A model generated the notes under the pieces. It was not told the DNA's origin. It searched no databases and saw only the letters and a program-made list of their open reading frames with translations. Positions 44,773 through 53,287 of a stretch of 64,000 nt of DNA are shown here, one piece after another (the stretch's first letter is position 1; each line of letters starts with the position of its first letter). The DNA comes from Ideonella oryzae (GTDB lineage: Bacteria; Pseudomonadota; Gammaproteobacteria; Burkholderiales; Burkholderiaceae_C), in contig NZ_JAMXMC010000014.1 of NCBI RefSeq assembly GCF_024055665.1, positions 36,029 to 100,028 on the forward strand, read 5' to 3'. A program made the translations under genes and the position numbers.

Positions 44773-47700
44773 ATGAGTTTGCGTCGAGTGAGAGCGATGT
44801 GGGGCGCCAAAAGGGCCAGTCATGGAGATGGCGTGTCGACTTCGGTGCAAGGGCACGTGGAGGCATTGGAAGGCCTGACCCTGCGGGGGTGGGCGAGGAG
44901 TGCCTCTGGTGAGGACGAAGACATTGCGCTCTGGTTGGACGACGTTCCTCTCGAGGCTGTGCGATGGCGTACCGAGCGCGAGGATGTCCGGCAGGCCTTG
45001 CAGACCGATCGGTTGGAATTGGGATTCTTGCTGGAGATCCCCGCAGCGATGTGGCAGCACATCCCGCGGGATGGGCGTGGCCAGCTTTCCGTCCGGGTGA
45101 AGGGGCTGCCCCTGGCGAGCCAGCCCGACATGATTTGGGACCGGGGCCGACTTCAGCAGTTGCTGTCTGCATTGGGCGCAGATGTGCCTCCGTCAGCGCG
45201 CAAGGGATGGATGGCCCATGCGCAGGCGGCTGATCTCGCGCATGTGTTGCCTTCCGAGTGGGAGAGCACCTCTGTGGAGGCACAGGCCGCGGCCGAGCAT
45301 GTGAAGGGGCTGGTGGAGGCGCGTGATGGGTTGCTGCTGCGCGGATGGGCTTGCCTGTCGGGCGGAAGACAGGAGCGCATCACTCTGCAGAAGGGGCGGG
45401 CGCATGTGGACGCCGCGGTCGTCCGCGTGTCCCGCGAGGATGTCCATCAGGCGGTGAGCGACGCCGGGCCGTTCGCGGGCTTCGAACTGGAGCTGCCGGT
45501 GCAGATCTGGGCCGATGTGCCCGAAGGTGGGGAGGTCGATCTCCAGGTCGCGGTCAATGGTCAGCCGTTGCAGACGGCCGTGCCGCTGCGGCTGGACCGT
45601 GGCATCCTGTTGGCGGAGCTGGAGAGCCTGCATTTCCAATCGTTCAGCCTGGCTTCCCAGGGCAAGGCGGCGGAGCAGCTGCATCAGTACCGGCTGTTGG
45701 CGGTGATTGAGCACCTGGCCCAGGCGGGTTGGCTCTCGAAGTTGTCACCGCCGCTGCGACGCTTTGTGTGGGAAGCGGCCGAGCGATTCGGCGTGGCCAC
45801 CCTGCTGCCCCCTGCCGATCTGCAGCAGGAGATGCAAGGGTTGCCCGCAGGCCCCGACATCGGACAGGTGACGGTTTGGCGGGCGCTGGCCGACTTCAAT
45901 ACCCGTCTGCAGGCGCAGGTCGATCCGGTGCAGGCCTTGCAGGAGACCCTTGACGCGCTGAGCCTGGGTGACGAGACCTGCCAGCGCTTCCTGCATGCCG
46001 TGATTCCCTTCTTCTGTGGTCAGCACCGCTATGGGCTGCTGCGGCCCTGGCTGGATCTTCCACTTCTGCGCGAGCAGGCCTCGACCACACAGGCTTGGTC
46101 GGTGTCGCTGTTCCTGCCCGAGTGTGTGGCTGCGGGTGATTTCCGCTGGGCCAGCGACGTGGTGCGGCGCTTGGGCGAGGTGCCGGGCTGGCTCAACACC
46201 GAGTGCGTTGGACAGGCCTGCCGCGATCTGTTGCGCTATTCAGAGCGCCATCTCTTGCTGGAGGATGATGGCGGACTGCCTCTGGTGCGTGCGCTGGTCG
46301 GCTTGCTGGACCGGGTCGCTTCCGATGCCTGGGGCCGCTCGCACGATGCCCATCTGGTGGATGCCCAGGTGTCGCTGCTCCTCATGCTGCCCTCCTTGCC
46401 GGACGAACTTCGGCGGGATCTCCTGGACAAGGCTGACCGGCACTATGGCTTGGTGCCGGCCTTCTGGGGGGGGCTGGACAGCCGCTGGCCATCGGGCGTG
46501 CCCTTGCCGGGGAGGCTGATCGCCGCGCGGCGGGGCATGAACCAGCTGCAGCGCCGGCTCAAGCCGGCCACCCTGGATCGCTTCCCCACGCGGGGGGATC
46601 TGGATCTGGCCCTGGCCCAGCTTCGTCCTGGGCAAAGTCGCTGGCATCCCGATGCCTGGCGGGCGACGCGTGAAATCGTGCTGGCCCAGTGCATGCTGAG
46701 GTCTGATGGGGATGCCGCCCACTTGGAACGCCAGTTTGGCGAGCTCAGCGGTCTGGCCGCCTCGGACGTCTTGCGTCTGGCGGCCCACCCACTGACCCCC
46801 GAGCAGGCCGATCTGCCCTCCGATGCGCTGAGCGCCACCGTGCGTGGGGCCAGCGGCGTGGCATTGGGATCGTTCACCGAGCAGAGCTGGTCGATCTGGC
46901 AGCGTCTGAGGGAGGCGAGCCAGTCCGCCGAGCGCTGGAATCTGGCCGCCCTGCCGACGTTGGCGGACTGCCGGCGCTTCAACGAATGGTCCTGCCATTT
47001 CCTGGGCACCTACTTCGCCACGGTGCGCCTGGCGCTCATGGCCGAGCATGCCCCGACAGGGGACGGCGCGGTGCCATTTGGCGAGCTGGCCGAACTGCGT
47101 GGTCTGTGGGTGCGTGCATGGCAGCAGCGGGCCCAAGGCGATCCCCTGGTCGCGCCCTTGTGGAACGCCATGACCCTGGTCGGGCGGCTGCAGCAGCGCT
47201 GGCCGGCCCAGCGGGGCTGGTCTGGCCTGCTGGCCGAATGGCTGAACTGCCTGCCCGAGGAGGCGCAGGCCGCCGCCAGACTGCCCGAGCCGGAGCAACT
47301 GAGGCTGCGCAGTCCCTGCTGGATGCAGGACACCCTGGTGGTGGTCTATTCCTGCCGCGCCAACCTGACCACCCGCGTTCAGGCCATCCGGGACAGCTGG
47401 GGCCAGACCCTGACCGCCGCCGGGATCCCCTGGGTGGTGCTGGTGGGGGATGGCGATGGTCTGGCGCCTGCCGGTGTGGCGGGCGATGTTCTCGCCTTGC
47501 CGGTGGCGGACACCTACGAGCAACTGCCCCAGAAGACCCTGGCGCTGCTCGACTGGGTACGCCGGCACAGTGACTTCGCCTACCTCTACAAGATCGATGA
47601 CGATTGCCACCTGCATGTCGAGAGCTTCCAGGCGCGCTCGCTGCACCGCTGCCACCACTACATGGGGCGCCCGCTGCAGCGCACGGTCGGGGCCACGGAT

Positions 47701-49098
47701 CGCCGCTGGCATCAGAACCGCTCGGCCACGCCCAGGGCGGCCAGTGCGCTCGACAAGTCACCCGAGCCTTCCATCTATTCCGACGGCGGCTCGGGCTACT
47801 TCGTGTCCCGCGCGGCGCTGGAACTCCTGGGGCGCCGTGTCCATTCGCCCGATGGTGCTCGGTTGCTGCTGTCCTCCTTCATGGAAGACAAGCTGGTGGG
47901 CGATCTGCTCAGCGCCTGCGGCTTCCATCTCAGCGCCGAGGGGTACGAGACGCTGGTGCGCAGGCGGTTCGGAGCAGGTTCCGCGCCGGTCAACGCCTAT
48001 CAGAACACCTTCTATCCCGGGCGCTCCAGTTCCGTCTGGGTCACACACCTGGACGAGTCGGCTGCCATGGCCACCGTCGAGGCGGGGCTCGATCGGACAG
48101 CACTGCGTCCGGCCCGCCTGTGGCCGACGGTGGGCGAGCCCGTGCTGGGTGGTGTTGCGGGAACCAACCAGCTCGAGCTTCTGAGCTCGCCTGAAAGCGT
48201 GGCCGCGCTGGTGAATGCGCCGGTGATCGTGGTGGCCGTTGCTCGTAACGAAATGATTCTGATGCCCCATTTCCTGTCGCACTATCGCAGGATGGGCGTT
48301 CGCCATTTCGTGCTGGTGGACAACCTGTCGGACGACGGCACACGCGAATATCTGCTGGCGCAGCCCGATGTCGTGCTGTATTCGGCCGATACCGAATACC
48401 GATATTCCCAATATGGGGTGGCTTGGCAGCAGGCCGTGCTGGGGGCGCATGCCCTGGGGCGCTGGGTGGTGCTGGCCGACATTGACGAACTGTTGGTGTA
48501 CGGGGATTGCGAGCACCGTCCCATCCTCGACTGGCTGTCCGAGCTGGATGCCCAGGGGCATGACGCGGCCATGACCCTCATGGTGGACATGTACCCGCAA
48601 GGGGATCTGTCATCGGCCGATTTCACGGCGGCGCCCGGAACCCCTTTCGAGTTGGCGCCCTGCTTCGACAGTCAGCCGCTGGTGTCATGGAAACTCGGGG
48701 CCGGGAATTATTCCAACGGTCCGACCTACCTCAGTGCGCTGCGTCATCGGCTGATCCCGGATTCAGCCCCCAATCTCTACACCTCGCAGAAAGTTGCGGT
48801 TTTCCGATATGCGCCCTGGGTTCGGCTTTCCCAGGGATTGCACTATGCTTCGAATTTGAGAGTGTCGCCTCAGCCGGTGGTATTCGCCCATTTCAAGTAC
48901 CACGCGGGCTTCCAGCGCAAGGTGCAGGAGGAAATCGCGCGCAAGCAGCACTTCAATGGGGCGGAGGAATACCGCAAGTACCTGGCCCTGCTGGCAGAAA
49001 GCCGCGGCAGTCTGTGGAGCCCGGATCTGTCGACCCACTACCAAGGCAGCCAGTCCCTGCTGGATGCCGCCACCCGCTGCCATCGCTCGCAGGGATGA
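44773..49098 (+). CDS. 1441-residue multidomain glycosyltransferase-like protein (GT31-like plus GT92/GT2-like)
   Basis: This is one of the largest genes in the window. Two tandem beta-rich modules lie at about 25-115 (VQGHVEALEGLTLRGWA) and 177-275 (VKGLVEARDGLLLRGWA). A long helical region with no recognised domain spans about 285-850. A GT31-like domain spans about 855-1110, with VVVYSCRANLTTRVQAIRDSW, the acidic triad YKIDDDCHLHV and YSDGGSGYFVSRAALELL, and resembles beta-galactosyltransferases. A second, GT92 or Glyco_tranf_2_4-like, domain at about 1150-1410 has VVAVARNEMILMPHFLSHYR, FVLVDNLSDDGTREYL and VLADIDELLVYGD. Start ATG 44773 follows kpsD by 25 bases. A G8 run is at 46466-46473. 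The substrates are unknown. Confidence 0.82.
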   Translation: MSLRRVRAMWGAKRASHGDGVSTSVQGHVEALEGLTLRGWARSASGEDEDIALWLDDVPLEAVRWRTEREDVRQALQTDRLELGFLLEIPAAMWQHIPRDGRGQLSVRVKGLPLASQPDMIWDRGRLQQLLSALGADVPPSARKGWMAHAQAADLAHVLPSEWESTSVEAQAAAEHVKGLVEARDGLLLRGWACLSGGRQERITLQKGRAHVDAAVVRVSREDVHQAVSDAGPFAGFELELPVQIWADVPEGGEVDLQVAVNGQPLQTAVPLRLDRGILLAELESLHFQSFSLASQGKAAEQLHQYRLLAVIEHLAQAGWLSKLSPPLRRFVWEAAERFGVATLLPPADLQQEMQGLPAGPDIGQVTVWRALADFNTRLQAQVDPVQALQETLDALSLGDETCQRFLHAVIPFFCGQHRYGLLRPWLDLPLLREQASTTQAWSVSLFLPECVAAGDFRWASDVVRRLGEVPGWLNTECVGQACRDLLRYSERHLLLEDDGGLPLVRALVGLLDRVASDAWGRSHDAHLVDAQVSLLLMLPSLPDELRRDLLDKADRHYGLVPAFWGGLDSRWPSGVPLPGRLIAARRGMNQLQRRLKPATLDRFPTRGDLDLALAQLRPGQSRWHPDAWRATREIVLAQCMLRSDGDAAHLERQFGELSGLAASDVLRLAAHPLTPEQADLPSDALSATVRGASGVALGSFTEQSWSIWQRLREASQSAERWNLAALPTLADCRRFNEWSCHFLGTYFATVRLALMAEHAPTGDGAVPFGELAELRGLWVRAWQQRAQGDPLVAPLWNAMTLVGRLQQRWPAQRGWSGLLAEWLNCLPEEAQAAARLPEPEQLRLRSPCWMQDTLVVVYSCRANLTTRVQAIRDSWGQTLTAAGIPWVVLVGDGDGLAPAGVAGDVLALPVADTYEQLPQKTLALLDWVRRHSDFAYLYKIDDDCHLHVESFQARSLHRCHHYMGRPLQRTVGATDRRWHQNRSATPRAASALDKSPEPSIYSDGGSGYFVSRAALELLGRRVHSPDGARLLLSSFMEDKLVGDLLSACGFHLSAEGYETLVRRRFGAGSAPVNAYQNTFYPGRSSSVWVTHLDESAAMATVEAGLDRTALRPARLWPTVGEPVLGGVAGTNQLELLSSPESVAALVNAPVIVVAVARNEMILMPHFLSHYRRMGVRHFVLVDNLSDDGTREYLLAQPDVVLYSADTEYRYSQYGVAWQQAVLGAHALGRWVVLADIDELLVYGDCEHRPILDWLSELDAQGHDAAMTLMVDMYPQGDLSSADFTAAPGTPFELAPCFDSQPLVSWKLGAGNYSNGPTYLSALRHRLIPDSAPNLYTSQKVAVFRYAPWVRLSQGLHYASNLRVSPQPVVFAHFKYHAGFQRKVQEEIARKQHFNGAEEYRKYLALLAESRGSLWSPDLSTHYQGSQSLLDAATRCHRSQG

Positions 49099-49432
49099 CG
49101 CCTCACAGGCGGGGCTCGGGAGCGAATACGCCTCGGCTCTGCCCATGGAGGCCGTGGGAGCCGGACGGTCTGACAGGGCTGTCGCCGACCTGGCACTGGG
49201 CAGGCCCCGCCTCCAATTGCGGTCAAGGGATCAGGGAAAATACGCCCCAATGCCTGGGTTTGGACTGAGCGATTTTCCCATGCGTGGCATCCTGTCTCCG
49301 AGATAGATCAAATGGATGTTCTCTGCAGCCCATTTCAAGGGAGTACGTATTCTTTCTGTTACTTCCTCCGACTATCATCGCCGAATCTGAACGGTCCCTG
49401 CCTGGGCCGGGACCCTATTGCTTCGGAGTGCC
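49099..49432 (+). other. Gene-free spacer (334 bases) between export/GT block and the coupled operon
   Basis: No gene was seen here. A small hairpin CGCCT-CAC-AGGCG (49099-49111) follows the preceding stop without a T run. Bases 49301-49390 are clearly richer in A and T than the surroundings and contain a possible -10 element TATCAT at 49373-49378, about 55 bases before the next ATG; no good -35 partner was found. This is the most likely promoter region for the next operon. Confidence 0.4.
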
Positions 49433-50161
49433 ATGCCCGATTCCGCCGAAACGCTGCGCCATGCCCAGGCGCAGGAACTGACGCTGACCCTGCGCGCTTT
49501 GCAGCGGCGTTTGAATCAAACCGTGGATGAGCTTTGCGCATTGGTCGCGGGCCAGGTGGGCGAGGTGGTCGCTCTTCAGGCCGAGGCCGCCCACTGGGAG
49601 CCGGCACTTCTGACCCTGCCCTTGCCTGTGCCGGTGTGGCCCCAGCCCGCCAGTGGCCTGGCCCTGGGGCCGGGATCCAGTTTCTATGTCGGTGAGCACC
49701 ATGGGATGCTGCAACTCGTGCAGGCCCCGCGGTCGCAGGACCACATGGCCCGCTACACCTGCAACCTCAACTTCGCCGACTTTGACGGCGGTTGGATGTC
49801 CCTGGCGTTTGATCTCCGATCCCTGCTGAGATCGGTCTCGCCCGGGCGGATGCGGCTGATGGTGCTGGGAGATTGCGCCTGCACGCCCGCGCAGTCCCTG
49901 CAGGTCAAATGCAACTGGCGCCAAGACGGCGCGGAGCCCAAGTCGAGGCAGCTTGCACCGGACGCCACCGGGGCGCTGCAACTCAGTCTGGACCTCGGGT
50001 GGATCGACCCTGCACAGCTGAAGACGATGGATCTGCACCTCATCTTTACCGTGGCTGGCCGCGGCTCGATCTCTCTGCGCAGCCTTCAGGCCTCCCTGGT
50101 GGTCGACACCGACACCGATACCGGTGGCGGGGCGAGCGATGTGTTCGAGGAGACACCATGA
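49433..50161 (+). CDS. Unrecognised protein, beta-rich with helical N-terminus
   Basis: This 242-residue protein has no family that I recognise. The first 55 residues look helical and coiled-coil-like (AQELTLTLRALQRRLNQTVD). From about 60 the sequence alternates hydrophobic and polar residues as in a beta sandwich (RYTCNLNFADFDGGWMSLAFDLRSLL; MRLMVLGDCACTPAQSLQVKC; LQLSLDLGWI; LHLIFTVAGRGSISLRSLQASLVV). It ends with an acidic Thr/Asp-rich tail. There is no signal peptide and there are no catalytic motifs. GGAG precedes the ATG at 49433. It is the first of five genes joined by four-base overlaps, with GT4 enzymes as third and fifth members. It may be an accessory or carbohydrate-binding factor, but that is speculation. 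Confidence 0.8.
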   Translation: MPDSAETLRHAQAQELTLTLRALQRRLNQTVDELCALVAGQVGEVVALQAEAAHWEPALLTLPLPVPVWPQPASGLALGPGSSFYVGEHHGMLQLVQAPRSQDHMARYTCNLNFADFDGGWMSLAFDLRSLLRSVSPGRMRLMVLGDCACTPAQSLQVKCNWRQDGAEPKSRQLAPDATGALQLSLDLGWIDPAQLKTMDLHLIFTVAGRGSISLRSLQASLVVDTDTDTGGGASDVFEETP

Positions 50162-51030
50162 ATGCCCCGACGCGTGCGGCCGCCTGCATCGACTGGGGGG
50201 GCGGGCAGGTGGTCGGTTTTGCACTGCCCGCTGACGAGGGCGTCCTGCACGAGCGCGTGACGCTCTGCCTGGATGGTGTGCCCGTGACGTCTGCCGTCGC
50301 CAGCCAGTCCGTCTTTGCCCTGGGTGATGCCTGGGGTGGGCTGCCTGTGCCTGCGCGCGAGCAAAGCGCTTTTGCCCTGCGCATTCCGCAGGGGCGCCTG
50401 CTGCCGGCTCATCTCGCCGCATCCCTGACATTGCAGCTGCGGGACAGCCAGGGCCAGGTGTTGCTGGAGGAGACCCTGGCGGGGCCTGCGGCCGTTCTCG
50501 CCCTCACGGAAGGCGCCCCTGTCGATCTCCTCTACGAGGTCCGTTTTCGGGCCGTGGTGGGCGGCATGCTGCAGGGCGAGGTGGTGGACCGCCTGGGCCT
50601 CGGGCGACGGCCAGCCTTGCGACTGTCGGTCAACGATGGGCCCGCACAAACCGTGCCCTGGCTGGCGGAATCCACCGAAGACGGCGTACACCGATTCGCC
50701 ATTCCGCTGCCCGTCGAGCAACTGACCCATGGTGCCAACCGGCTGTGCCTGACGGGTCTGGAGGGGCAGCCGCTGGCCTGCTATCCCATCCAGCTCGGAG
50801 CAGGCTCCGAGGGCGAGTCCATGCACCGCCTGAAAGTCCTCGAGGCCGAGCTGCAGTTTCTCAAGCAACTCCTGCTGACCCGGCCTGACGACACGGCGCC
50901 TGCGCGGCTGGATCTGCTCAAGACCGAGGTGGTGGGGCTGTGCTCGGACATGATGGGCCTGCAGCGCGTGCAGCTGGAGCGTGAGTTCCAGGCCCGCCTG
51001 GCCGCGCTGTCCGGGGATCCGCAGGCATGA
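50158..51030 (+). CDS. Unrecognised protein with repeated beta-rich modules and C-terminal coiled coil
   Basis: This 290-residue protein has no recognised family. Residues about 10-115 and 125-210 resemble, by pattern, the modules found in the large GT proteins of this locus (for example GFALPADEGVLHERVTLCLDG, and VVGGMLQGEVVDRLGLGRRPALRLSVNDG then GVHRFAIPLPVEQL). Residues 220-285 look like a coiled coil (MHRLKVLEAELQFLKQLLL; LQREFQ-type heptads). There is no signal peptide or membrane segment. The ATG overlaps the previous TGA by ATGA, and the next gene overlaps the same way. A G7 run is at 50195-50201. It could be a scaffold for glycosyltransferases; this is inference from modules only. 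Confidence 0.8.
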   Translation: MNAPTRAAACIDWGGGQVVGFALPADEGVLHERVTLCLDGVPVTSAVASQSVFALGDAWGGLPVPAREQSAFALRIPQGRLLPAHLAASLTLQLRDSQGQVLLEETLAGPAAVLALTEGAPVDLLYEVRFRAVVGGMLQGEVVDRLGLGRRPALRLSVNDGPAQTVPWLAESTEDGVHRFAIPLPVEQLTHGANRLCLTGLEGQPLACYPIQLGAGSEGESMHRLKVLEAELQFLKQLLLTRPDDTAPARLDLLKTEVVGLCSDMMGLQRVQLEREFQARLAALSGDPQA

Positions 51031-52298
51031 GCTTGGCGCCCGGCGGTGCCCTGAGGCGCCGACTCCATGTCTTCTCGCCGATGCCGCCCCAGCGCAATGG
51101 CCTGGCCGACTACATGGTCGAGTACCTGCCTTGGCTGAGCCGCGACTTCGATGTCTCGGTCGTGGTGGCTTCGGATCAGCAGGAAGCCGTGGCCCGCGCG
51201 CGGCCCGCCGACGCCCCCTGGTCGGTCATTGGCGAGGCCGAATTCCTGGCGCGTCAACCCGATGCTCAGGGTCAGGTCCTCTACAACCTGGGCAACAACG
51301 GCGACTGCGTGTACATGCTGGACCATCTCCAGGCCTACCCGGGGGCGGTGGTGCTGCACGACATTTCGCTGTTCTATCTGCACCAGCTGGCCACCGAGCG
51401 GGGATGGATGGGCTCGCTGATGTCGGGCTGGATGGCCGAGGACGGCCACACGGTGCCCCCGGCCTTCCTGCGCCGAGACGGTTCGCTGCACCACACCCCT
51501 GGGATGATGTACCAGGAATGTCTGATGCTGGCCCGATTGCTGCGCCACGCCCCCGGGGTGCTGGTGCACACCCGTTACGCTCAGGGGCGCCTGCTCGGGG
51601 CCGTTCCTGAAGCGGATCGCGCGGGATGGGTGCGCATCCCGCACTTCGTGTTGCCGCCGGTGGTGGCCCGCGACGCGCCCGAAGCCCGGGCGCTGCTGGC
51701 CCGCCTGGGCATCGGTCCGCAGAACGTGCTGCTGCTGGTGCCGGGTTTCCTGACTGGCAACAAGATGCTTTACGAAGTGCTGGCCGCCTACCGCCAGGTC
51801 CAGCCCACCGCGCCCCAGCTGCGCCTGGTCTTCGCTGGCGAGGAGCGTCCGGCCGAGTACGACCTGTCCGCCCGCATCGCGGTCTGGTGGCCGGCGGGCG
51901 AGGGGCCGGTGGTCACGGGCTATCTCGATGCAGCGGCCCTGGACACGCTGCTGGCACGGGCCGACCTGAGCTTCGTGCTGCGCTATCCCACCTATGGCGA
52001 ATCCTCCGGCATCCTGCCCCGTGCGGCCCTGGGCGGGGGGCGCGTGGTGACGGTGGACATCGGCGCCTACCCCGAGTTCGCCTCGCCTCGTGTCACGCCG
52101 CTGAACGTCGGTCCGGGCCTGGTGGACGATCTGGCGCGGGCCATGGCGGAGGTGGCCCGGGCCGCACCCTGGGGGCCCGAGGATCGGCAAGCCCATCAGG
52201 CCGACGAGGCACAACGCCAGGCGGGCCGGACGCCTGTGGCCCTCTACCCGGCCTGGCGGGACTGGCTGGATCTGTGTCACACGAGGGGGCGGCCATGA
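51027..52298 (+). CDS. GT4 family glycosyltransferase
   Basis: This 423-residue GT-B enzyme has an N-terminal part with the block VFSPMPPQRNGLADYMVEYLPWL, typical of the donor-distal domain, and VLYNLGNNGDCVYMLDHL. The C-terminal Rossmann domain has GPQNVLLLVPGFLTGNKMLYEVLAAYR, then LVFAGEE, and the nucleotide-sugar region RADLSFVLRYPTYGESSGILPRAALGGG with the catalytic E-S-S-G motif. It is related in layout to the gene at 58864. It overlaps both neighbours by four bases. Confidence 0.88.
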   Translation: MSLAPGGALRRRLHVFSPMPPQRNGLADYMVEYLPWLSRDFDVSVVVASDQQEAVARARPADAPWSVIGEAEFLARQPDAQGQVLYNLGNNGDCVYMLDHLQAYPGAVVLHDISLFYLHQLATERGWMGSLMSGWMAEDGHTVPPAFLRRDGSLHHTPGMMYQECLMLARLLRHAPGVLVHTRYAQGRLLGAVPEADRAGWVRIPHFVLPPVVARDAPEARALLARLGIGPQNVLLLVPGFLTGNKMLYEVLAAYRQVQPTAPQLRLVFAGEERPAEYDLSARIAVWWPAGEGPVVTGYLDAAALDTLLARADLSFVLRYPTYGESSGILPRAALGGGRVVTVDIGAYPEFASPRVTPLNVGPGLVDDLARAMAEVARAAPWGPEDRQAHQADEAQRQAGRTPVALYPAWRDWLDLCHTRGRP

Positions 52299-53287
52299 GT
52301 CCGTCCCACGGTCCGGCGGTGGCCGGGGACCTGTCCCGTTGGCTCGACGCCTGGTTGGCCGCTCAATGGCGTCAGCGGGTGCCTGCCACGGTGGTGCTGG
52401 CCCAGGCGCAACGCCGTTGGTGGCCACTGCTGGAAAGCGTGGCCACGGTGCTCTGGCTGCATCCGACGGAGGACCCCCGGCGCGACTTCCATGCTCCGCC
52501 GGGTTGTCGTCCGGCCCTGCGCCCTCGTCTGGCCCTGGATCGGGCCGACCAGGCGGTCGAGGCCGACGAATTGCTGCAGCGTGCCAGTCTGCGGGTGTTG
52601 GGCGTCACGGATGACACCCAGGCTCTGGCCAGCTTGCTGGCCCCCCAGGGCTGGCGCCAAGGTGACGGGCAGACCCTGCTGTGGGGGCGGGCGTCCTCTG
52701 CCGGCTGGTCGGCCTGCGAAGACACGGTGCAGGCGCTGGGCCTGCGGGCACTGCCGGCGCCCCCAGGGTGGCGCTGCCTGGCGTCCAGCGGCCTGTCATC
52801 GCATGCCGCCCATCCCTTGCCTTGGACCCCGCAGGGGGCCCGGGTCAATGAGGCCGCCTGGTCGCAGCGTCCACCTTTGCACCGCTCGCTCGGTCCGAAG
52901 CTCCGCTGGCGTCTGCAGCTACCTGGGCGCGAGGCCGCCGTGGCAAGCGCCGAGCTGGCCCAGCAGCGCATCATGGTCTGGGGTCGTGCGCTGGCCGATC
53001 GCCGCGGCAATTTCAGCCTGATCCGGCCCTGGGAGGGGCCCTTGTGCTGGCGGGCCCTGCTGCCCAATGTGCGGGTCAGGCTGGACGGCGTGACCCTGTG
53101 CCTGCCGGGTGGCCAGGCACTGGTGGCCCGCGGCCTCTGGAAGCAGGGGGCTCTGCAGCTGCACGCCCCGCTGCCCGCCGTGCCCGAGGACCAGCCTGCG
53201 CTGCTGCACGGCGCGGTTCCCGTCTGGGCCCTGCCGCAGCCGGACTTCTGCGAACTGGCCATCCAGGCCTGGGAGTGGCCGGCATGA
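52295..53287 (+). CDS. Unrecognised protein in coupled polysaccharide operon
   Basis: This 330-residue protein has no recognised family. The N-terminal half (about 1-165) has a Rossmann-like alternation (VPATVVLAQAQRRWWPLLESV, ATVLWLHPTEDPR, LLQRASLRVLGVTDD). The second half is beta-rich with Trp and Arg (PKLRWRLQLPGRE, IMVWGRALADRRGNFSLIRPW, VRVRLDGVTLCLPGG). There is no signal peptide, membrane segment or clear catalytic motif. It overlaps the GT4 genes on both sides by four bases, which implies fixed stoichiometry with them. It could be a degenerate glycosyltransferase or an adaptor; neither is shown by sequence. Confidence 0.78.
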   Translation: MSPSHGPAVAGDLSRWLDAWLAAQWRQRVPATVVLAQAQRRWWPLLESVATVLWLHPTEDPRRDFHAPPGCRPALRPRLALDRADQAVEADELLQRASLRVLGVTDDTQALASLLAPQGWRQGDGQTLLWGRASSAGWSACEDTVQALGLRALPAPPGWRCLASSGLSSHAAHPLPWTPQGARVNEAAWSQRPPLHRSLGPKLRWRLQLPGREAAVASAELAQQRIMVWGRALADRRGNFSLIRPWEGPLCWRALLPNVRVRLDGVTLCLPGGQALVARGLWKQGALQLHAPLPAVPEDQPALLHGAVPVWALPQPDFCELAIQAWEWPA

